Of a DNA stretch of 64,000 nt, positions 17,709 through 26,919 are shown piece by piece. Origin of the DNA: Corynebacterium ciconiae DSM 44920 (GTDB lineage: Bacteria > Actinomycetota > Actinomycetes > Mycobacteriales > Mycobacteriaceae); NCBI RefSeq assembly GCF_030440575.1, contig NZ_CP047189.1:1116001-1180000 (forward strand), given 5' to 3'. A model generated the notes under the pieces. The model was not told the DNA's origin. It worked only from the letters and a program-made list of their open reading frames with translations, and did no database searches. Every line of letters starts with the position of its first letter. Position 1 is the stretch's first letter. The translations under genes were made by a program, and so were the position numbers.

Positions 17709-18047
17709 GGCCGTCACGTTACCCCAGCTCAGCGGGGTTGAAAATTAAGGTACTCCTTAAAGCCAGCTGGGGACTGTGTGCCACTGTTGGTGTGCGTGCG
17801 ATGAGCCAGGGGGTAGATACACACATTATTGGGTAGAAAAGTAAAAGCCCTTTCCCCGCCGCACGTGAAGGTCTACAGTGGGCGGTGAGAAGTTCACACG
17901 GGGTGTCTTTAAGGTCAGTCGTTATTTCCTAGGACACGGTGGCCCTTGTTGTGGCGGGTCGCTACCGCCACGGCGCGCATCGGGTGAGATTCTCGGCGAT
18001 ATATCGCGACAGTGTTTATTACAACGAATGTAAGCAAAGGAGAGTGG

Positions 18048-18119
18048 ATGGCTGAAGCAGTATCAGATGAAGCAGCAGCGTCGCGCGTCCCCTTCGTAGC
18101 GAGCATTGCCATAATCTAA
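18048..18119 (+). CDS. Mini-ORF of 23 codons with a strong ribosome binding site
   Basis: ATG at 18048 is preceded by AAAGGAGAG (18036-18044), the best Shine-Dalgarno match in this part of the window. The peptide begins MAEAVSDEAAAS and ends in a hydrophobic FVASIAII. It is not enriched in one amino acid, so a classical attenuation leader is unlikely. It could be a tiny membrane peptide, a leader, or a remnant of a lost gene. Confidence 0.4.
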   Translation: MAEAVSDEAAASRVPFVASIAII

Positions 18120-18382
18120 TCCCTCTCAGCGCCAGAGATGCGTGAGGGTAGAGCTAAGCGAAGGTGACTGTCTATCGTGATTCTGTTCACCGAGACCGCC
18201 TCGGAGGCCATAGAGAGAGCGGTAGGTCACCTCGGCACCTAACTCTGTTGCAGAGACAGCGGACGGGCCCACAGTGAGAGCACCACACTGGGGTCGCGAG
18301 ACTTCCGCCCCGTGTCGATAGCGCGATCTCCTTGGCTCCACCGGGCTCCGAGTGTTTATGGATCGGTTTTTTACACCCTACA

Positions 18383-18422
18383 GTGCGGGGCGTCTTCTCT
18401 TACCGCCGAAGACGCCCCGCAC
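18383..18422. repeat. Perfect 15-bp inverted repeat with 10-nt loop
   Basis: GTGCGGGGCGTCTTC (18383-18397) and GAAGACGCCCCGCAC (18408-18422) are exactly complementary. There is no U-run on either side, so it is not a standard terminator, and no gene ends nearby. Confidence 0.85.
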
Positions 18423-18598
18423 GTGCTGTGTGCCGCACACTGGCCGTTGTTCATGAGCGCGTCGTGCGCGCAGTGTACATGCTCTCAACTATTGGCCATG
18501 TGCGGAGTTTAAGCAGTTCAGCGGGCCGATTTCTGTTTCTTAATCCCCGTGGTGTAACTTTATGCAAGCAACGAACGAGCAGTTCGAGGCGATTCAAG

Positions 18599-18671
18599 GC
18601 CCCGTTCGTCTAGCGGCCTAGGACGCCGGCCTCTCACGCCGGTAACACGGGTTCAAATCCCGTACGGGGTA
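18599..18671 (+). tRNA. tRNA-Glu (anticodon CTC), second copy
   Basis: Identical in all 73 positions to the gene at 15629-15701; the flanks differ. It stands alone, with a hairpin starting 8 nt after its end. Confidence 0.95.
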
Positions 18672-18727
18672 CAAAAAACAACACCTCCTCTGATGATCTT
18701 CACGCAGAAGATGCAGGGGAGGTGTTG
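18672..18727. terminator. Bidirectional terminator between tRNA-Glu and ltbR
   Basis: CAACACCTCCTCTG (18679-18692) pairs with CAGGGGAGGTGTTG (18714-18727) with an inner ATCTTC/GAAGAT stem. Read on the minus strand it ends in TTTTTT (18672-18677), so it is a strong terminator for ltbR and probably also ends the tRNA transcript. Confidence 0.85.
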
Positions 18728-18798
18728 TCGTTATGTCCAGGCGCTTGAGGATCACCCGTGGCCGCGTGAGGTCAACGGCCGCGGGTGGGGGTAAAAGA

Positions 18799-19524
18799 TT
18801 AGGCGCTGCCGCTGAGTTGGCGCGAGGCTTCGAGCAGTGCTTGGCCGTGGCGTGCGCCAGGGTTGGGTCCAAGGCGCTCCGCTGGGCCGGAGATGGATAG
18901 TACTGCGAGCAATTCGCCGTTGGCGTCGAAGATGGGGGCGGAGACGCTGGCAAGTCCAACCTCGCGCTCGGAAACGGAATCGGCGTAGCCCTGGGCGCGG
19001 ACCTGCTCGAGGTCGTCGGTGGTGAAGTGAGCATCGCGCAAAATGGTGTCGCGCAGGTGCGGTGGGGCGTAGGCCACGAACACCCGGGCCGCCGAACCGG
19101 CAGTTAGGGGCATGCGAAAACCTACGGGCACGGTGTTTTGCAGGCCGGAGGAAGGTTCTTGGGCGGCCACGCAGGTGCGCATTGTGCCGGTAAGGCGATA
19201 GAGCTGTACGGACTCCTGCGTAGTCTCCATCAGGTTGGCCATGATCGGCACCGCGGCGTCGATAAGCTTATCGGAGCTGGAAGCGCCCAGAGCGCGGAGT
19301 GCGGAGCCGATGGACCATTTGCCATCGGAGGTTCGAGCGAGGAGATTGTGCACCTCTAAGGCCGTGGCTAGCCGATGTGCAGTGGCGCGGGGAAGCTGGG
19401 TGCGTTCGCACAGTTCGCTCAAGGATTGGGGCGAATGTGCGACGGTGCTGAGGATGAGGACGGTGCGATCGAGCACCTTGATGCCGCTGGACTGTTGCCC
19501 ATCAAGTGAGTTAAGCTTTCCCAT
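18799..19524 (-). CDS. ltbR: IclR-family regulator LtbR
   Basis: A 241-residue IclR-type protein: N-terminal winged helix-turn-helix (about 20-80, with LSELCERTQLPRATAHRLATAL) and a C-terminal effector domain (about 85-235). It is divergent from leuCD, the arrangement of C. glutamicum LtbR (cg1486), which represses leuB, leuCD and the tryptophan genes. TAGTAT lies 6 nt before the ATG, and a candidate LtbR site overlaps this promoter, so autoregulation is likely. A family B word (19256-19267) encodes LIDA in the linker. Confidence 0.9.
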   Translation of the reverse strand: MGKLNSLDGQQSSGIKVLDRTVLILSTVAHSPQSLSELCERTQLPRATAHRLATALEVHNLLARTSDGKWSIGSALRALGASSSDKLIDAAVPIMANLMETTQESVQLYRLTGTMRTCVAAQEPSSGLQNTVPVGFRMPLTAGSAARVFVAYAPPHLRDTILRDAHFTTDDLEQVRAQGYADSVSEREVGLASVSAPIFDANGELLAVLSISGPAERLGPNPGARHGQALLEASRQLSGSA

Positions 19525-19526
19525 GA

Positions 19527-19554
19527 CACGATACTATCATCCCATATCGTGGGA
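19527..19554. promoter_or_regulatory. Candidate LtbR operator between ltbR and leuC
   Basis: CATATCGTGGGA (19543-19554) matches the LtbR motif that I recall from C. glutamicum, CA(T/C)ATAGTG(A/G)GA, at 11 of 12 positions. It is also part of a 7-bp inverted repeat, CACGATA (19527-19533) and TATCGTG (19545-19551). It overlaps the predicted -10 and start of ltbR. Confidence 0.6.
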
Positions 19555-19585
19555 GGCTAGTTTTCTGTTGGAGATGACGTGGCTT

Positions 19586-19622
19586 ATGCTCACGTCCAGC
19601 GTGCCAGCCCCACGCTGAGCAT
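19586..19622 (+). promoter_or_regulatory. Compound stem-loop in the leuC upstream region
   Basis: ATGCTCA (19586-19592) pairs with TGAGCAT (19616-19622); inside it AGCGTG (19598-19603) pairs with CACGCT (19611-19616). The 5-nt bulge CGTCC separates the two stems. Without a mapped transcript start it may be a leader structure or merely DNA dyad symmetry. Confidence 0.4.
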
Positions 19623-19745
19623 TAGATGCGCAGCTAATACGCGCCGCGAACACCCTTCGTTGCGTGCATGTAGTCGAAGCCGCAGCCGCAGCGACGCACC
19701 ACAGTCGCTGCGAAAGGCACCATAGTGAAAGGTAACGGTGATCAT

Positions 19746-21164
19746 ATGACCAGCCCTCAGACGCTGGCGGAAAAGGTGTGGAACGACCACATCGTGACGC
19801 GTGGTGAAGCAGGAAAACCCGATCTGATCTACATCGATCTTCAGCTGCTACACGAGGTCACCTCTCCGCAGGCGTTCGACGGTCTGCGGCTGGCGGGCCG
19901 GCGTTTGCGTCGTCCTGATCTCACTCTAGCTACCGAGGATCACAACGTGCCTACCGAGGGCATCACCACCGGATCCATCCTAGAGATTAAGGATGCAACC
20001 TCTCGCACCCAGGTGGATACCTTGCGTACTAATGCCTCCGAATTCGGGGTGCGGCTGCACCCGATGGCGGATAAAGAGCAGGGGATTGTGCACGTGGTGG
20101 GCCCGCAGCTGGGTCTGACCCAGCCCGGTATGACGGTGGTGTGCGGTGATTCCCACACCTCCACCCACGGTGCGTTTGGCGCCATTGCTTTTGGTATCGG
20201 TACCTCTGAGGTGGAGCATGTGATGGCCACCCAGACGCTGCCGCTGAAGCCCTTTAAAACCATGGCAGTCACTGTCACTGGCACCCTCGCGGAAGGGGTG
20301 ACGGCGAAGGATCTCATCCTGGCGATCATCGCTCAGATCGGCACCGGCGGCGGCCAAGGTCACATCATTGAATATCGCGGCGAGGCCATCGAGAAGCTGT
20401 CGATGGAAGAGCGGATGACGATATGCAACATGTCGATTGAGGCGGGCGCCCGCGCCGGTATGATTGCCCCGGACCAGACCACGTTCGACTACATCAAGGG
20501 CAGGACTTATGCCCCCGAGGGCGAGCTGTGGGATCAGGCCGTGGAGTACTGGTCCAGCCTGCGCACCGATGAGGGCGCGAGCTTCGATAAGGAAGTCACC
20601 ATCGATGGCGACTCCCTCACTCCCTTCGTCACCTGGGGGACCAACCCAGGCCAGGGGCTGCCCTTGGCCGAGTGTGTGCCTAATCCGGAGGAGATCAGCG
20701 ACGAAAACGAGCGCGCCGCCGCGGAGAAGGCCATCGCTTATATGGGCCTAGTCCCCGGACAGCCCCTGCGCGAGCTAAAGATCGATACGGTCTTTGTGGG
20801 TTCGTGCACCAATGGCCGCATTGAGGATCTGCGGGAGGTGGCCAAGGTGCTCGAAGGGCGCCGCGTGGCCGAGCATGTGCGCATGCTGACAGTGCCGGGT
20901 TCGCAGCGAGTGCGTGAACAGGCCGAAGCAGAAGGCTTGGATGCCATCATCACCGCGGCAGGTGCCGAGTGGCGTCAGCCGGGATGCTCGATGTGTCTGG
21001 GGATGAACCCTGATCAGTTGTCGCCTGGGCAGCGCTGCGCCTCCACATCCAACCGCAATTTCGAAGGCCGGCAGGGCAAGGGCGGGCGCACCCACTTGGT
21101 CTCACCTGCGGTAGCTGCCGCATCCGCTGTGGCCGGTACGTTGGCATCGCCCGCGGATCTATAA
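19746..21164 (+). CDS. leuC: 3-isopropylmalate dehydratase, large subunit
   Basis: With LeuD this isomerises 2-isopropylmalate to 3-isopropylmalate via a [4Fe-4S] cluster. The 472-residue aconitase-type protein has the cluster ligands in SCTNGR and GCSMCLGMN, and the conserved [13 protein letters not shown] (about 138-150). The frame opens at GTG 19725, but ATG 19746 ([14 protein letters not shown]) matches family N-termini and has AAAGG about 14 nt upstream. leuD follows after 35 nt, and LtbR is the expected repressor. Confidence 0.96.
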   Translation: MTSPQTLAEKVWNDHIVTRGEAGKPDLIYIDLQLLHEVTSPQAFDGLRLAGRRLRRPDLTLATEDHNVPTEGITTGSILEIKDATSRTQVDTLRTNASEFGVRLHPMADKEQGIVHVVGPQLGLTQPGMTVVCGDSHTSTHGAFGAIAFGIGTSEVEHVMATQTLPLKPFKTMAVTVTGTLAEGVTAKDLILAIIAQIGTGGGQGHIIEYRGEAIEKLSMEERMTICNMSIEAGARAGMIAPDQTTFDYIKGRTYAPEGELWDQAVEYWSSLRTDEGASFDKEVTIDGDSLTPFVTWGTNPGQGLPLAECVPNPEEISDENERAAAEKAIAYMGLVPGQPLRELKIDTVFVGSCTNGRIEDLREVAKVLEGRRVAEHVRMLTVPGSQRVREQAEAEGLDAIITAAGAEWRQPGCSMCLGMNPDQLSPGQRCASTSNRNFEGRQGKGGRTHLVSPAVAAASAVAGTLASPADL

Positions 21165-21199
21165 CCCTGACGTCGCACGAGGAGATTGAGAGAACAATA

Positions 21200-21787
21200 A
21201 TGGAGAAGTTTCACACTCACACTGGTGTCGGCGTGCCGCTGAAGCGGTCGAACGTAGACACCGATCAGATCATCCCCGCCGTCTATCTCAAGCGGGTCAG
21301 CCGTACTGGTTTCGACGATGGGTTGTTTGCTGCGTGGCGACGCGACCCAGAGTTCGTGCTCAACCAAGAGGACTATTCCAATGGGTCGGTGCTGGTCGCC
21401 GGCGAGGACTTCGGTACCGGCTCGTCCCGAGAGCACGCCGTGTGGGCGTTGATGGATTATGGTTTTCGAGTGGTGTTTTCCTCCCGCTTTGCCGATATTT
21501 TCCGCGGCAATGCCGGCAAGGCTGGGCTCTTGGCGGCCCAGATGGAACACAGCGATATCGAGCTGCTGTGGAAGCTCATGGAACAGAGCCCAGGGCTTAA
21601 GCTCACGGTGAATCTGGAGGAGCGCACGGTGACCGCCGGCGAGCACATCCTTCCCTTCGAGGTGGATGACTACACCCGCTGGCGGCTCATGGAAGGCCTC
21701 GACGATATCAGCCTTACCCTTCGCGACGAAGAGGCCATTGAGCGCTTCGAGGCGCAGCGCAAGCCCTTCATGCCGCGGGTCAACTAG
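21200..21787 (+). CDS. leuD: 3-isopropylmalate dehydratase, small subunit
   Basis: The 195-residue partner of LeuC, carrying the mobile swivel domain. N-terminal [20 protein letters not shown] and the substrate-recognition loop [17 protein letters not shown] (about 70-86) are typical. It is in an operon with leuC; GAGGAG lies about 16 nt before the ATG. It ends 20 nt from the convergent Nudix gene. Confidence 0.96.
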   Translation: MEKFHTHTGVGVPLKRSNVDTDQIIPAVYLKRVSRTGFDDGLFAAWRRDPEFVLNQEDYSNGSVLVAGEDFGTGSSREHAVWALMDYGFRVVFSSRFADIFRGNAGKAGLLAAQMEHSDIELLWKLMEQSPGLKLTVNLEERTVTAGEHILPFEVDDYTRWRLMEGLDDISLTLRDEEAIERFEAQRKPFMPRVN

Positions 21788-21807
21788 CAGCGCGAGTCTC
21801 GGGCGGC

Positions 21808-22806
21808 TTATTTCACGGGCAGGGCGCTGGCGAGATAGTCAGCGCCCACCAACTCGCCGTCGCGGAAGTCCAGCATCCACACGGAGCCTTTCTTGGCCTT
21901 GATCTCATCGATAGGTAGCTGGCCACGCGCCGCCGCCCACGCCACCACATCGGGGATCCAGATCCCTTGGGAGCAGACCACCGAGATCGAGCCGCTGCGC
22001 GAAAGCTCCGAGATGGCACGATGGCAGTTTTTCATCTGCGATAGCCAGGCTTCGTCACCGAAGAGCGGGTTCACGCTCACCTCCATGCCGAGCTCATCGG
22101 CCAAGGGGGCAAGGGTGTCTTGGCAGCGGTCCGGTTCTGCGGAATAGAGCGCCTCCGGGCGGAAAGCACTCAGCAGCGGCACGAGCATTTCCGCTTGTCG
22201 ACGCCCCTTCTTATCCAAAGGCCGGATCGAATCATCGCCCTGCCAATTTTTCCGCTGATAGGCCTTGGCGTGGCGAACGAGAATCACGCGGGTATCCGGA
22301 TTAAGCTTCAGGCGCTTGTCTGCCTTGCGCAGCACATCCACATCCAGCTGGTAGGACAGCAGCGAGGCGGCGTCGTCAATGCTGAGCCAGCGCAGTTCGT
22401 CCACCTCATCGTTGGCTTCGAATTCGCCGCCGGTGACCTCAGCTAGCCAGTAGTAGACCACCTTGGTGCGCTTGTGCACGGGATAGGTGACCTTGCCGAT
22501 CAGCTTGTCGAGACGCACCTCGAAGCCGGTTTCCTCCTCGATCTCGCGGGCGGCAGTCACCGGAAGCGACTCGCCCGGGTCCAGCTTTCCCTTGGCCAAA
22601 GACCAGTCGTCGTAGTGCGGACGGTGGATCACGGCCACCTCGATCTCGTCGGGGCGGCTCCGATCACCGCGCCATAACACCGCACCTGCGGCGAGGGTGG
22701 GGCGGGTGATGTCCTTCGCGGGGTTGGAAGGGATTTTCTGCAGCCTACCCGTCACAAGCACGTTGTTCTTGCGGTCTTTATCAGTTTCCTGCGCGTGAGA
22801 AGCCAT
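21808..22806 (-). CDS. mutT: Nudix hydrolase fused to a histidine phosphatase (MutT1-type)
   Basis: A 332-residue two-domain enzyme. The Nudix domain (about 35-165) contains the box G-K-L-D-P-G-E ... REIEEETGF; the histidine phosphatase domain (about 170-330) begins LVRHAKA. The same fusion in mycobacterial MutT1 hydrolyses 8-oxo-dGTP and diadenosine polyphosphates, protecting DNA from oxidised nucleotides. TACAAT lies 7 nt before the ATG, so a leaderless mRNA is likely. The exact substrates here are inferred. Confidence 0.88.
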   Translation of the reverse strand: MASHAQETDKDRKNNVLVTGRLQKIPSNPAKDITRPTLAAGAVLWRGDRSRPDEIEVAVIHRPHYDDWSLAKGKLDPGESLPVTAAREIEEETGFEVRLDKLIGKVTYPVHKRTKVVYYWLAEVTGGEFEANDEVDELRWLSIDDAASLLSYQLDVDVLRKADKRLKLNPDTRVILVRHAKAYQRKNWQGDDSIRPLDKKGRRQAEMLVPLLSAFRPEALYSAEPDRCQDTLAPLADELGMEVSVNPLFGDEAWLSQMKNCHRAISELSRSGSISVVCSQGIWIPDVVAWAAARGQLPIDEIKAKKGSVWMLDFRDGELVGADYLASALPVK

Positions 22807-22830
22807 AGCTGCAATTGTAGGACGGCTGTT

Positions 22831-24231
22831 CTAGGTGCCGCAGTAGGTGGTGAAGTTCTCCGTCCACTCCGCAGGGGCCGGCAGCAGCAGCTCTGGGTAG
22901 GCGTAGCTGGCATCGAAGGGGTGTCGCACCGCGGCAAGAAGCGCATCCCAATAGTCCCACTGATCATTGTTCGCGGCAGTGAGCGCGCGTTCAACCTCGT
23001 GGTTGCGGGGAATCACCACGGGATTAGCTCGCGCGGCATCGGGGTCGCTATCGCGCCAGGTGCGCCAGAAGGGGTGAGCGTTGTCTGCTGCGTAGTAGCG
23101 CTGCGCCTGCTTTTCCAGAGAGGAGAAAAAGATGGTGTGATCCACCTCGTGGGTATGAAGATAATCCAAGGCGAGGGAGACTGCCTCCTCGGTGTTCTCG
23201 CGGCCGCTAACACCCAGTTTCTGCGCCCACATCGTGGTGGCGATGGAATCGTAGCGCTCGGCCTGGGCGCCGAGAATGTGCTGGGCGTCGGCGATGGCGG
23301 CCTGCGGGTCGGCATCGATAAGCGGCAGCAGTGTCTCGCCGAAGCGGGCCATGTTCCAGCCAAGGATCGCCGGCTGGTGGCCATAGCGGTAGCGCCCAGT
23401 CGTGTCGATGCTGGAGAAACAGGCTTGCTGGCGGTGGGCGTCAAGGAAAGCGCAAGGGCCATAGTCGATGGTCTCACCGCTGATTGTGGTGTTGTCGGTA
23501 TTCATCACCCCGTGAATAAAGCCCACGCCCAGCCACTCGGCCACCGTGTTTAACTGGGCCTCCATCACCGACTCCAGCAGCGCCAGCGGTCCGCCGCCAC
23601 TGCGCTCGGGGTAGTGGCGCTCGAGGCAATACTCCACCAGCTCTGCTGCCACATCCGTAGCGCCCAGCACGGCCGCCAGCTGGAAGGTGCCCACGCGGAT
23701 GTGCGAGGAGGCCACCCGCACAATGAGCGCACCCGGTTCAGGGCCACTACGCAGCACAGCACGGCCGGTGTCTATCACCGCCAATACCCTGGTGGTGGGA
23801 ATGCCGAGGGCATGCATCGCCTCCGAGACCAGATACTCACGCAGCATCGGAGCTCGCGCCCCAAAGCCATCCGCGCCACGGGAAAAGGGGGTGGGACCGG
23901 AGCCTTTGAGATGCAGATCCACCAAGCCGTGCGGGGTAGCGAGCTCGCCCAACAACAGTGCCCGGCCATCACCCAACTGCGGGTTGAACTGCCCGAATTG
24001 GTGGCCCGAATAGCCCTGCGCCACCGGCTGGGTATAGCAACCGCTCGCACGCCCGCACAAAAAATCCACGCCAGCATCCGTGCGTAGCCACTGCGGATCA
24101 AGGCCCAACTCGCTAGCCAAAGGCTCGTTGAGCTGCAGCACGGATGCATCCGGGAAATCAGCGGCGCGCCATTCCAGGCACAGATCCGGAAAAGCCTCGG
24201 CAAACTCGGCACGCAACACAGGAGTAGTCAT
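22831..24231 (-). CDS. selO: SelO-type protein adenylyltransferase (YdiU/UPF0061)
   Basis: A 466-residue pseudokinase-fold enzyme. Family members transfer AMP from ATP to Ser, Thr or Tyr of proteins, with a role in redox stress. Visible motifs are YSGHQFGQFNPQLGDGRA, LKGSGPTPFSRGADG, VLAVIDTGR and HGVMNTDNTTISGETIDYGPCAFLD, which hold the nucleotide and metal ligands. The protein ends TYCGT, keeping the C-terminal Cys. TAGACT is 8 nt before the ATG. A family A word lies in frame at 23090-23099 and a weaker, opposite one at 23747. Confidence 0.9.
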   Translation of the reverse strand: MTTPVLRAEFAEAFPDLCLEWRAADFPDASVLQLNEPLASELGLDPQWLRTDAGVDFLCGRASGCYTQPVAQGYSGHQFGQFNPQLGDGRALLLGELATPHGLVDLHLKGSGPTPFSRGADGFGARAPMLREYLVSEAMHALGIPTTRVLAVIDTGRAVLRSGPEPGALIVRVASSHIRVGTFQLAAVLGATDVAAELVEYCLERHYPERSGGGPLALLESVMEAQLNTVAEWLGVGFIHGVMNTDNTTISGETIDYGPCAFLDAHRQQACFSSIDTTGRYRYGHQPAILGWNMARFGETLLPLIDADPQAAIADAQHILGAQAERYDSIATTMWAQKLGVSGRENTEEAVSLALDYLHTHEVDHTIFFSSLEKQAQRYYAADNAHPFWRTWRDSDPDAARANPVVIPRNHEVERALTAANNDQWDYWDALLAAVRHPFDASYAYPELLLPAPAEWTENFTTYCGT

Positions 24232-24410
24232 AGCGCCTCAGTCTAATCCCCACAGCACGCCGCTTTTGCTCGCTAGACTCGCACACAGCACTAGTGTTCG
24301 TCCGCAGACGGTATCTCCCTGCTGAGCAGCATTCCGCGATCAGCGAGTAGAAATAACACCGGCTCGGACGTAGTTTGCAGGCACAGCTCGGAAAGGACAG
24401 CTTAAGGCTC

Positions 24411-25409
24411 ATGGTCAACGTGACAGTGATGGGGGCAGGAAGCTGGGGCACCACCCTAGCTAAAGTATTCGCCGACGCCGGTGCCACTGTCCGGCTCTGG
24501 GCGCGCCGGGAATCGGTGGCCCAATCCATCCAGGTGATGCGCGAAAACGTGGATTACCTGCCCGGGCTGAGTATCCCCATGGGGGTGAGTGCTACGGCTG
24601 ATGCCGCACGCGCCTTGGCGGATGCCGAGATCGTGGTGCTCGGAGTGCCCTCCCAAAGCCTGCGCGGCAATGTGGAGCAGTGGGTGCAGCTGATTCCCCG
24701 CGATGCGATCGTGATCAGCCTTGCCAAGGGGGTCGAGCATGGCAGCTTGATGCGGATGAGCGAAGTAATCGCCGAGGCGGGGCAGATTGAGCCGGAGCGT
24801 ATCGCGGTGCTCTCGGGGCCGAATCTGGCCCGCGAGGTGGCCATGGAACAGCCGGCCGCTACCGTGATCGCGTGCACGAATGAACGCAACGCCCAACGCG
24901 CCCAAGCGGCCGTAGCGGCCCCCTATTTCCGCCCCTATACCAATACCGATGTCATCGGCACCGAGCTTGGCGGTGCGTGCAAGAACGTCATTGCGCTCGC
25001 CTGCGGCATGGCCAGCGGCAAGGGGCTGGGGGAAAACACCTCGGCGAGCCTGATCACCCGCGGTCTCGCCGAGATCACCCGCCTCGGGGAGGCAGTGGGC
25101 GCCGATAGCCGTACCTTCGCCGGCCTAGCTGGGCTGGGGGATTTGGTGGCCACCTGTTCCTCGCCGCTATCGCGCAACCGCAGCTTCGGTGCCCGGCTCG
25201 GCAAGGGCGATAGCTTGGAGCAAGCAGCGCACGCCACCTCGGGCCAGGTGGCCGAGGGAGTGACCTCCTCAGAATCGGTGTTCCGGCTGGCCGAGTGGCA
25301 CGGGGTAGACATGCCCATCACCCACGCGGTCTACCAGGTCTGCCACGAAGGAATGGACGTAGACACCATGGTGGGTGCGCTGATGGGCCGATCCAAGAAG
25401 TCTGAGTAG
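24411..25409 (+). CDS. gpsA: NAD(P)H-dependent glycerol-3-phosphate dehydrogenase
   Basis: Reduces dihydroxyacetone phosphate to sn-glycerol 3-phosphate for phospholipid synthesis. The 332-residue protein opens with [15 protein letters not shown] (nucleotide-binding loop) and has SGPNLAREV and the catalytic Lys in [13 protein letters not shown] (about 189-201). ATG 24411 is chosen over an upstream in-frame start because the family begins [11 protein letters not shown] and GGAAAGGA is in place upstream. ddl follows after 93 nt. Confidence 0.95.
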   Translation: MVNVTVMGAGSWGTTLAKVFADAGATVRLWARRESVAQSIQVMRENVDYLPGLSIPMGVSATADAARALADAEIVVLGVPSQSLRGNVEQWVQLIPRDAIVISLAKGVEHGSLMRMSEVIAEAGQIEPERIAVLSGPNLAREVAMEQPAATVIACTNERNAQRAQAAVAAPYFRPYTNTDVIGTELGGACKNVIALACGMASGKGLGENTSASLITRGLAEITRLGEAVGADSRTFAGLAGLGDLVATCSSPLSRNRSFGARLGKGDSLEQAAHATSGQVAEGVTSSESVFRLAEWHGVDMPITHAVYQVCHEGMDVDTMVGALMGRSKKSE

Positions 25410-25502
25410 TACAATCGCAGGGTCCGGCACAAACCCGCCGCCCACCACGCGATCGGGCCCGTGCACCGTCGCCCCTAGACGCCGAGAGATATAAGGATAG
25501 AG

Positions 25503-26612
25503 ATGACCGCTCCCACCTTTGCCAGCGATGCCACTGACACCCGTACCTCTGTCGCCGTCGTCTACGGCGGCCGCAGCTCCGAGCACTCGATCTCCTGTAT
25601 CTCGGCAGCGGCAGTCATGAGCCACCTGGACCCTCAGACCTACCGGGTGGTGCCTGTGGGCATCACGCTCGACGGTACCTGGGTGGTAGGTAACTCCGAT
25701 CCAGATAAGCTGCGCGCCCAAGGCCGCGAGCTGCCCGTAGTGGAGCACACCGAAGAGGTACAGCTATCGGTGGATCCCACTCATCGCGGCGAATTCCGCT
25801 ACACCAGCGGCGAACGCGCCGGGCAGCTCTATGATCGCGTCGATGTTATCGTGCCGGTTTTGCACGGCAAGTTCGGCGAGGATGGCACCATCCAGGGCCT
25901 GTTCGAGCTTTCGGGGGTGGCGTATGTGGGCGCTGGGGTACTGGCCTCGGCCGCTGGAATGGATAAGGAATACACCAAGAAGCTCATGAGTGCTTCGGGG
26001 CTGCCGGTCGGCCGCGAGGTGGTGCTGCGTCACCGCGCCGAGCTGAGCGAGGCCGAGAAGGATCTCCTAGGCTTGCCGGTCTTCGTGAAGCCAGCCCGTG
26101 GTGGATCCTCGATCGGTATCTCCAAGGTGGAGTCGTGGGAGGAGTTTGCCGCTGCCTACCAGGCTGCGGTGGAGCATGACGAAAAGGTGATTGTAGAGGC
26201 CGAGATCAGCGGCGCCGAGGTGGAATGTGGCGTGCTGCAATACCCCTCGGGTGAGGTGGTGGCCTCGGTTCCGGCCCAGCTCATCGGCACCGAAGATGGC
26301 GAGGAAGGCTTCTACGACTTCGACACCAAATACCTCGACAATGTAGTCTCCGCCGCCATCCCGGCACCGTTGGGCGAGGAGATGACCGAGCTGATTCAGT
26401 CCCTGGCGGTGGAGACATTCCACGCTCTGAACTGCACTGGTCTGGCGCGCGTGGACTTCTTTGTCACCCCCTCGGGGCCGGTGCTCAACGAGATCAACAC
26501 GATGCCGGGCTTTACTCCCATCTCGATGTATCCGAAGGTCTTTGAAGCCTCCGGCATCGCCTATGGTGAGCTTCTCGATATCGTGGTCCAGCAAGCCCTG
26601 TCTCGCCGCTAG
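25503..26612 (+). CDS. ddl: D-alanine--D-alanine ligase
   Basis: A 369-residue ATP-grasp enzyme making the D-Ala-D-Ala dipeptide of peptidoglycan. It shows VVYGGRSSEHSIS near the N-terminus, VLHGKFGEDGTIQGLFEL, the Mg2+ and ATP region RVDFFVTPSGPVLNEINTMPGFT (residues 319-341), and the central PARGGSSIGISKV. AAGGA precedes the ATG. A near-copy of the family B word starts 9 nt after the stop. Confidence 0.95.
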   Translation: MTAPTFASDATDTRTSVAVVYGGRSSEHSISCISAAAVMSHLDPQTYRVVPVGITLDGTWVVGNSDPDKLRAQGRELPVVEHTEEVQLSVDPTHRGEFRYTSGERAGQLYDRVDVIVPVLHGKFGEDGTIQGLFELSGVAYVGAGVLASAAGMDKEYTKKLMSASGLPVGREVVLRHRAELSEAEKDLLGLPVFVKPARGGSSIGISKVESWEEFAAAYQAAVEHDEKVIVEAEISGAEVECGVLQYPSGEVVASVPAQLIGTEDGEEGFYDFDTKYLDNVVSAAIPAPLGEEMTELIQSLAVETFHALNCTGLARVDFFVTPSGPVLNEINTMPGFTPISMYPKVFEASGIAYGELLDIVVQQALSRR

Positions 26613-26660
26613 CGAGCACACTTATCGACGCTCACTCGCAGTCCCCCCATGCCGCCGGTG

Positions 26661-26666
26661 TAAGAT
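26661..26666 (+). promoter_or_regulatory. -10 element of the cobalamin-controlled transcript
   Basis: TAAGAT preceded by TG (GGTGTAAGAT) lies just before the first conserved riboswitch segment, which would place the transcript start near 26672. Confidence 0.5.
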
Positions 26667-26670
26667 ACAA

Positions 26671-26812
26671 GTCGCTGCTGGGCCGAGACCGCAGGGGAAT
26701 CTGGTGCAAATCCAGAACTGACGCGCAACGGTAAGCCACGCACTGCTTGTTCATAGGCGAGCAGAGGTGGACGAGTCCGAATGCCTGCACTCGACCAAGG
26801 TTAAAGGCAGCT
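26671..26812 (+). ncRNA. Cobalamin (B12) riboswitch
   Basis: The conserved elements are in order: GGGAAT-CTGGTG-CAAATCCAG, GCAACGGTAAGCCAC (26724-26739), and the B12 box AGTCCGAATGCCTGC (26774-26788). Flanking GCTGC and GCAGC (26674-26678 and 26807-26811) can close the outer stem. Downstream, GCTAGG (26840-26845) can pair with CCTAGC (26894-26899), immediately before the GAAGGA ribosome binding site of the permease gene, which suggests control of translation. Binding of adenosylcobalamin is expected to reduce expression of the importer. Confidence 0.93.
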
Positions 26813-26919
26813 GAAAGAAAGTGTGTTAACCACTTGATGGCTAGGTTTTCGGCTTCGCGCTGGGATGCGAGTGCATCGTGATCCCTTAGGCCGCCTAGCA
26901 GTGAAGGATTGTTGCTGGC

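Larger units (their letters stand above)
17718..18598. other. 0.9-kb stretch without a recognised gene, rich in palindromes
   Basis: No convincing long coding frame is present on either strand. What is visible: an inverted repeat GTGGCGG/CCGCCAC (17952-17972), a 12-bp palindrome GCGATATATCGC (17996-18007), a mini-ORF with a strong ribosome binding site (18048-18119), and a perfect 15-bp hairpin (18383-18422). The promoter of the second tRNA-Glu must lie in its last 100 nt. It may be a decayed region, a small-RNA locus or both. Confidence 0.6.

Noticed and set aside
18126..18613. Three frames of 60 to 95 codons in the region before the second tRNA-Glu
   Set aside because: They lack ribosome binding sites, overlap each other or the tRNA, and have Cys/Arg-rich compositions typical of noncoding frames.
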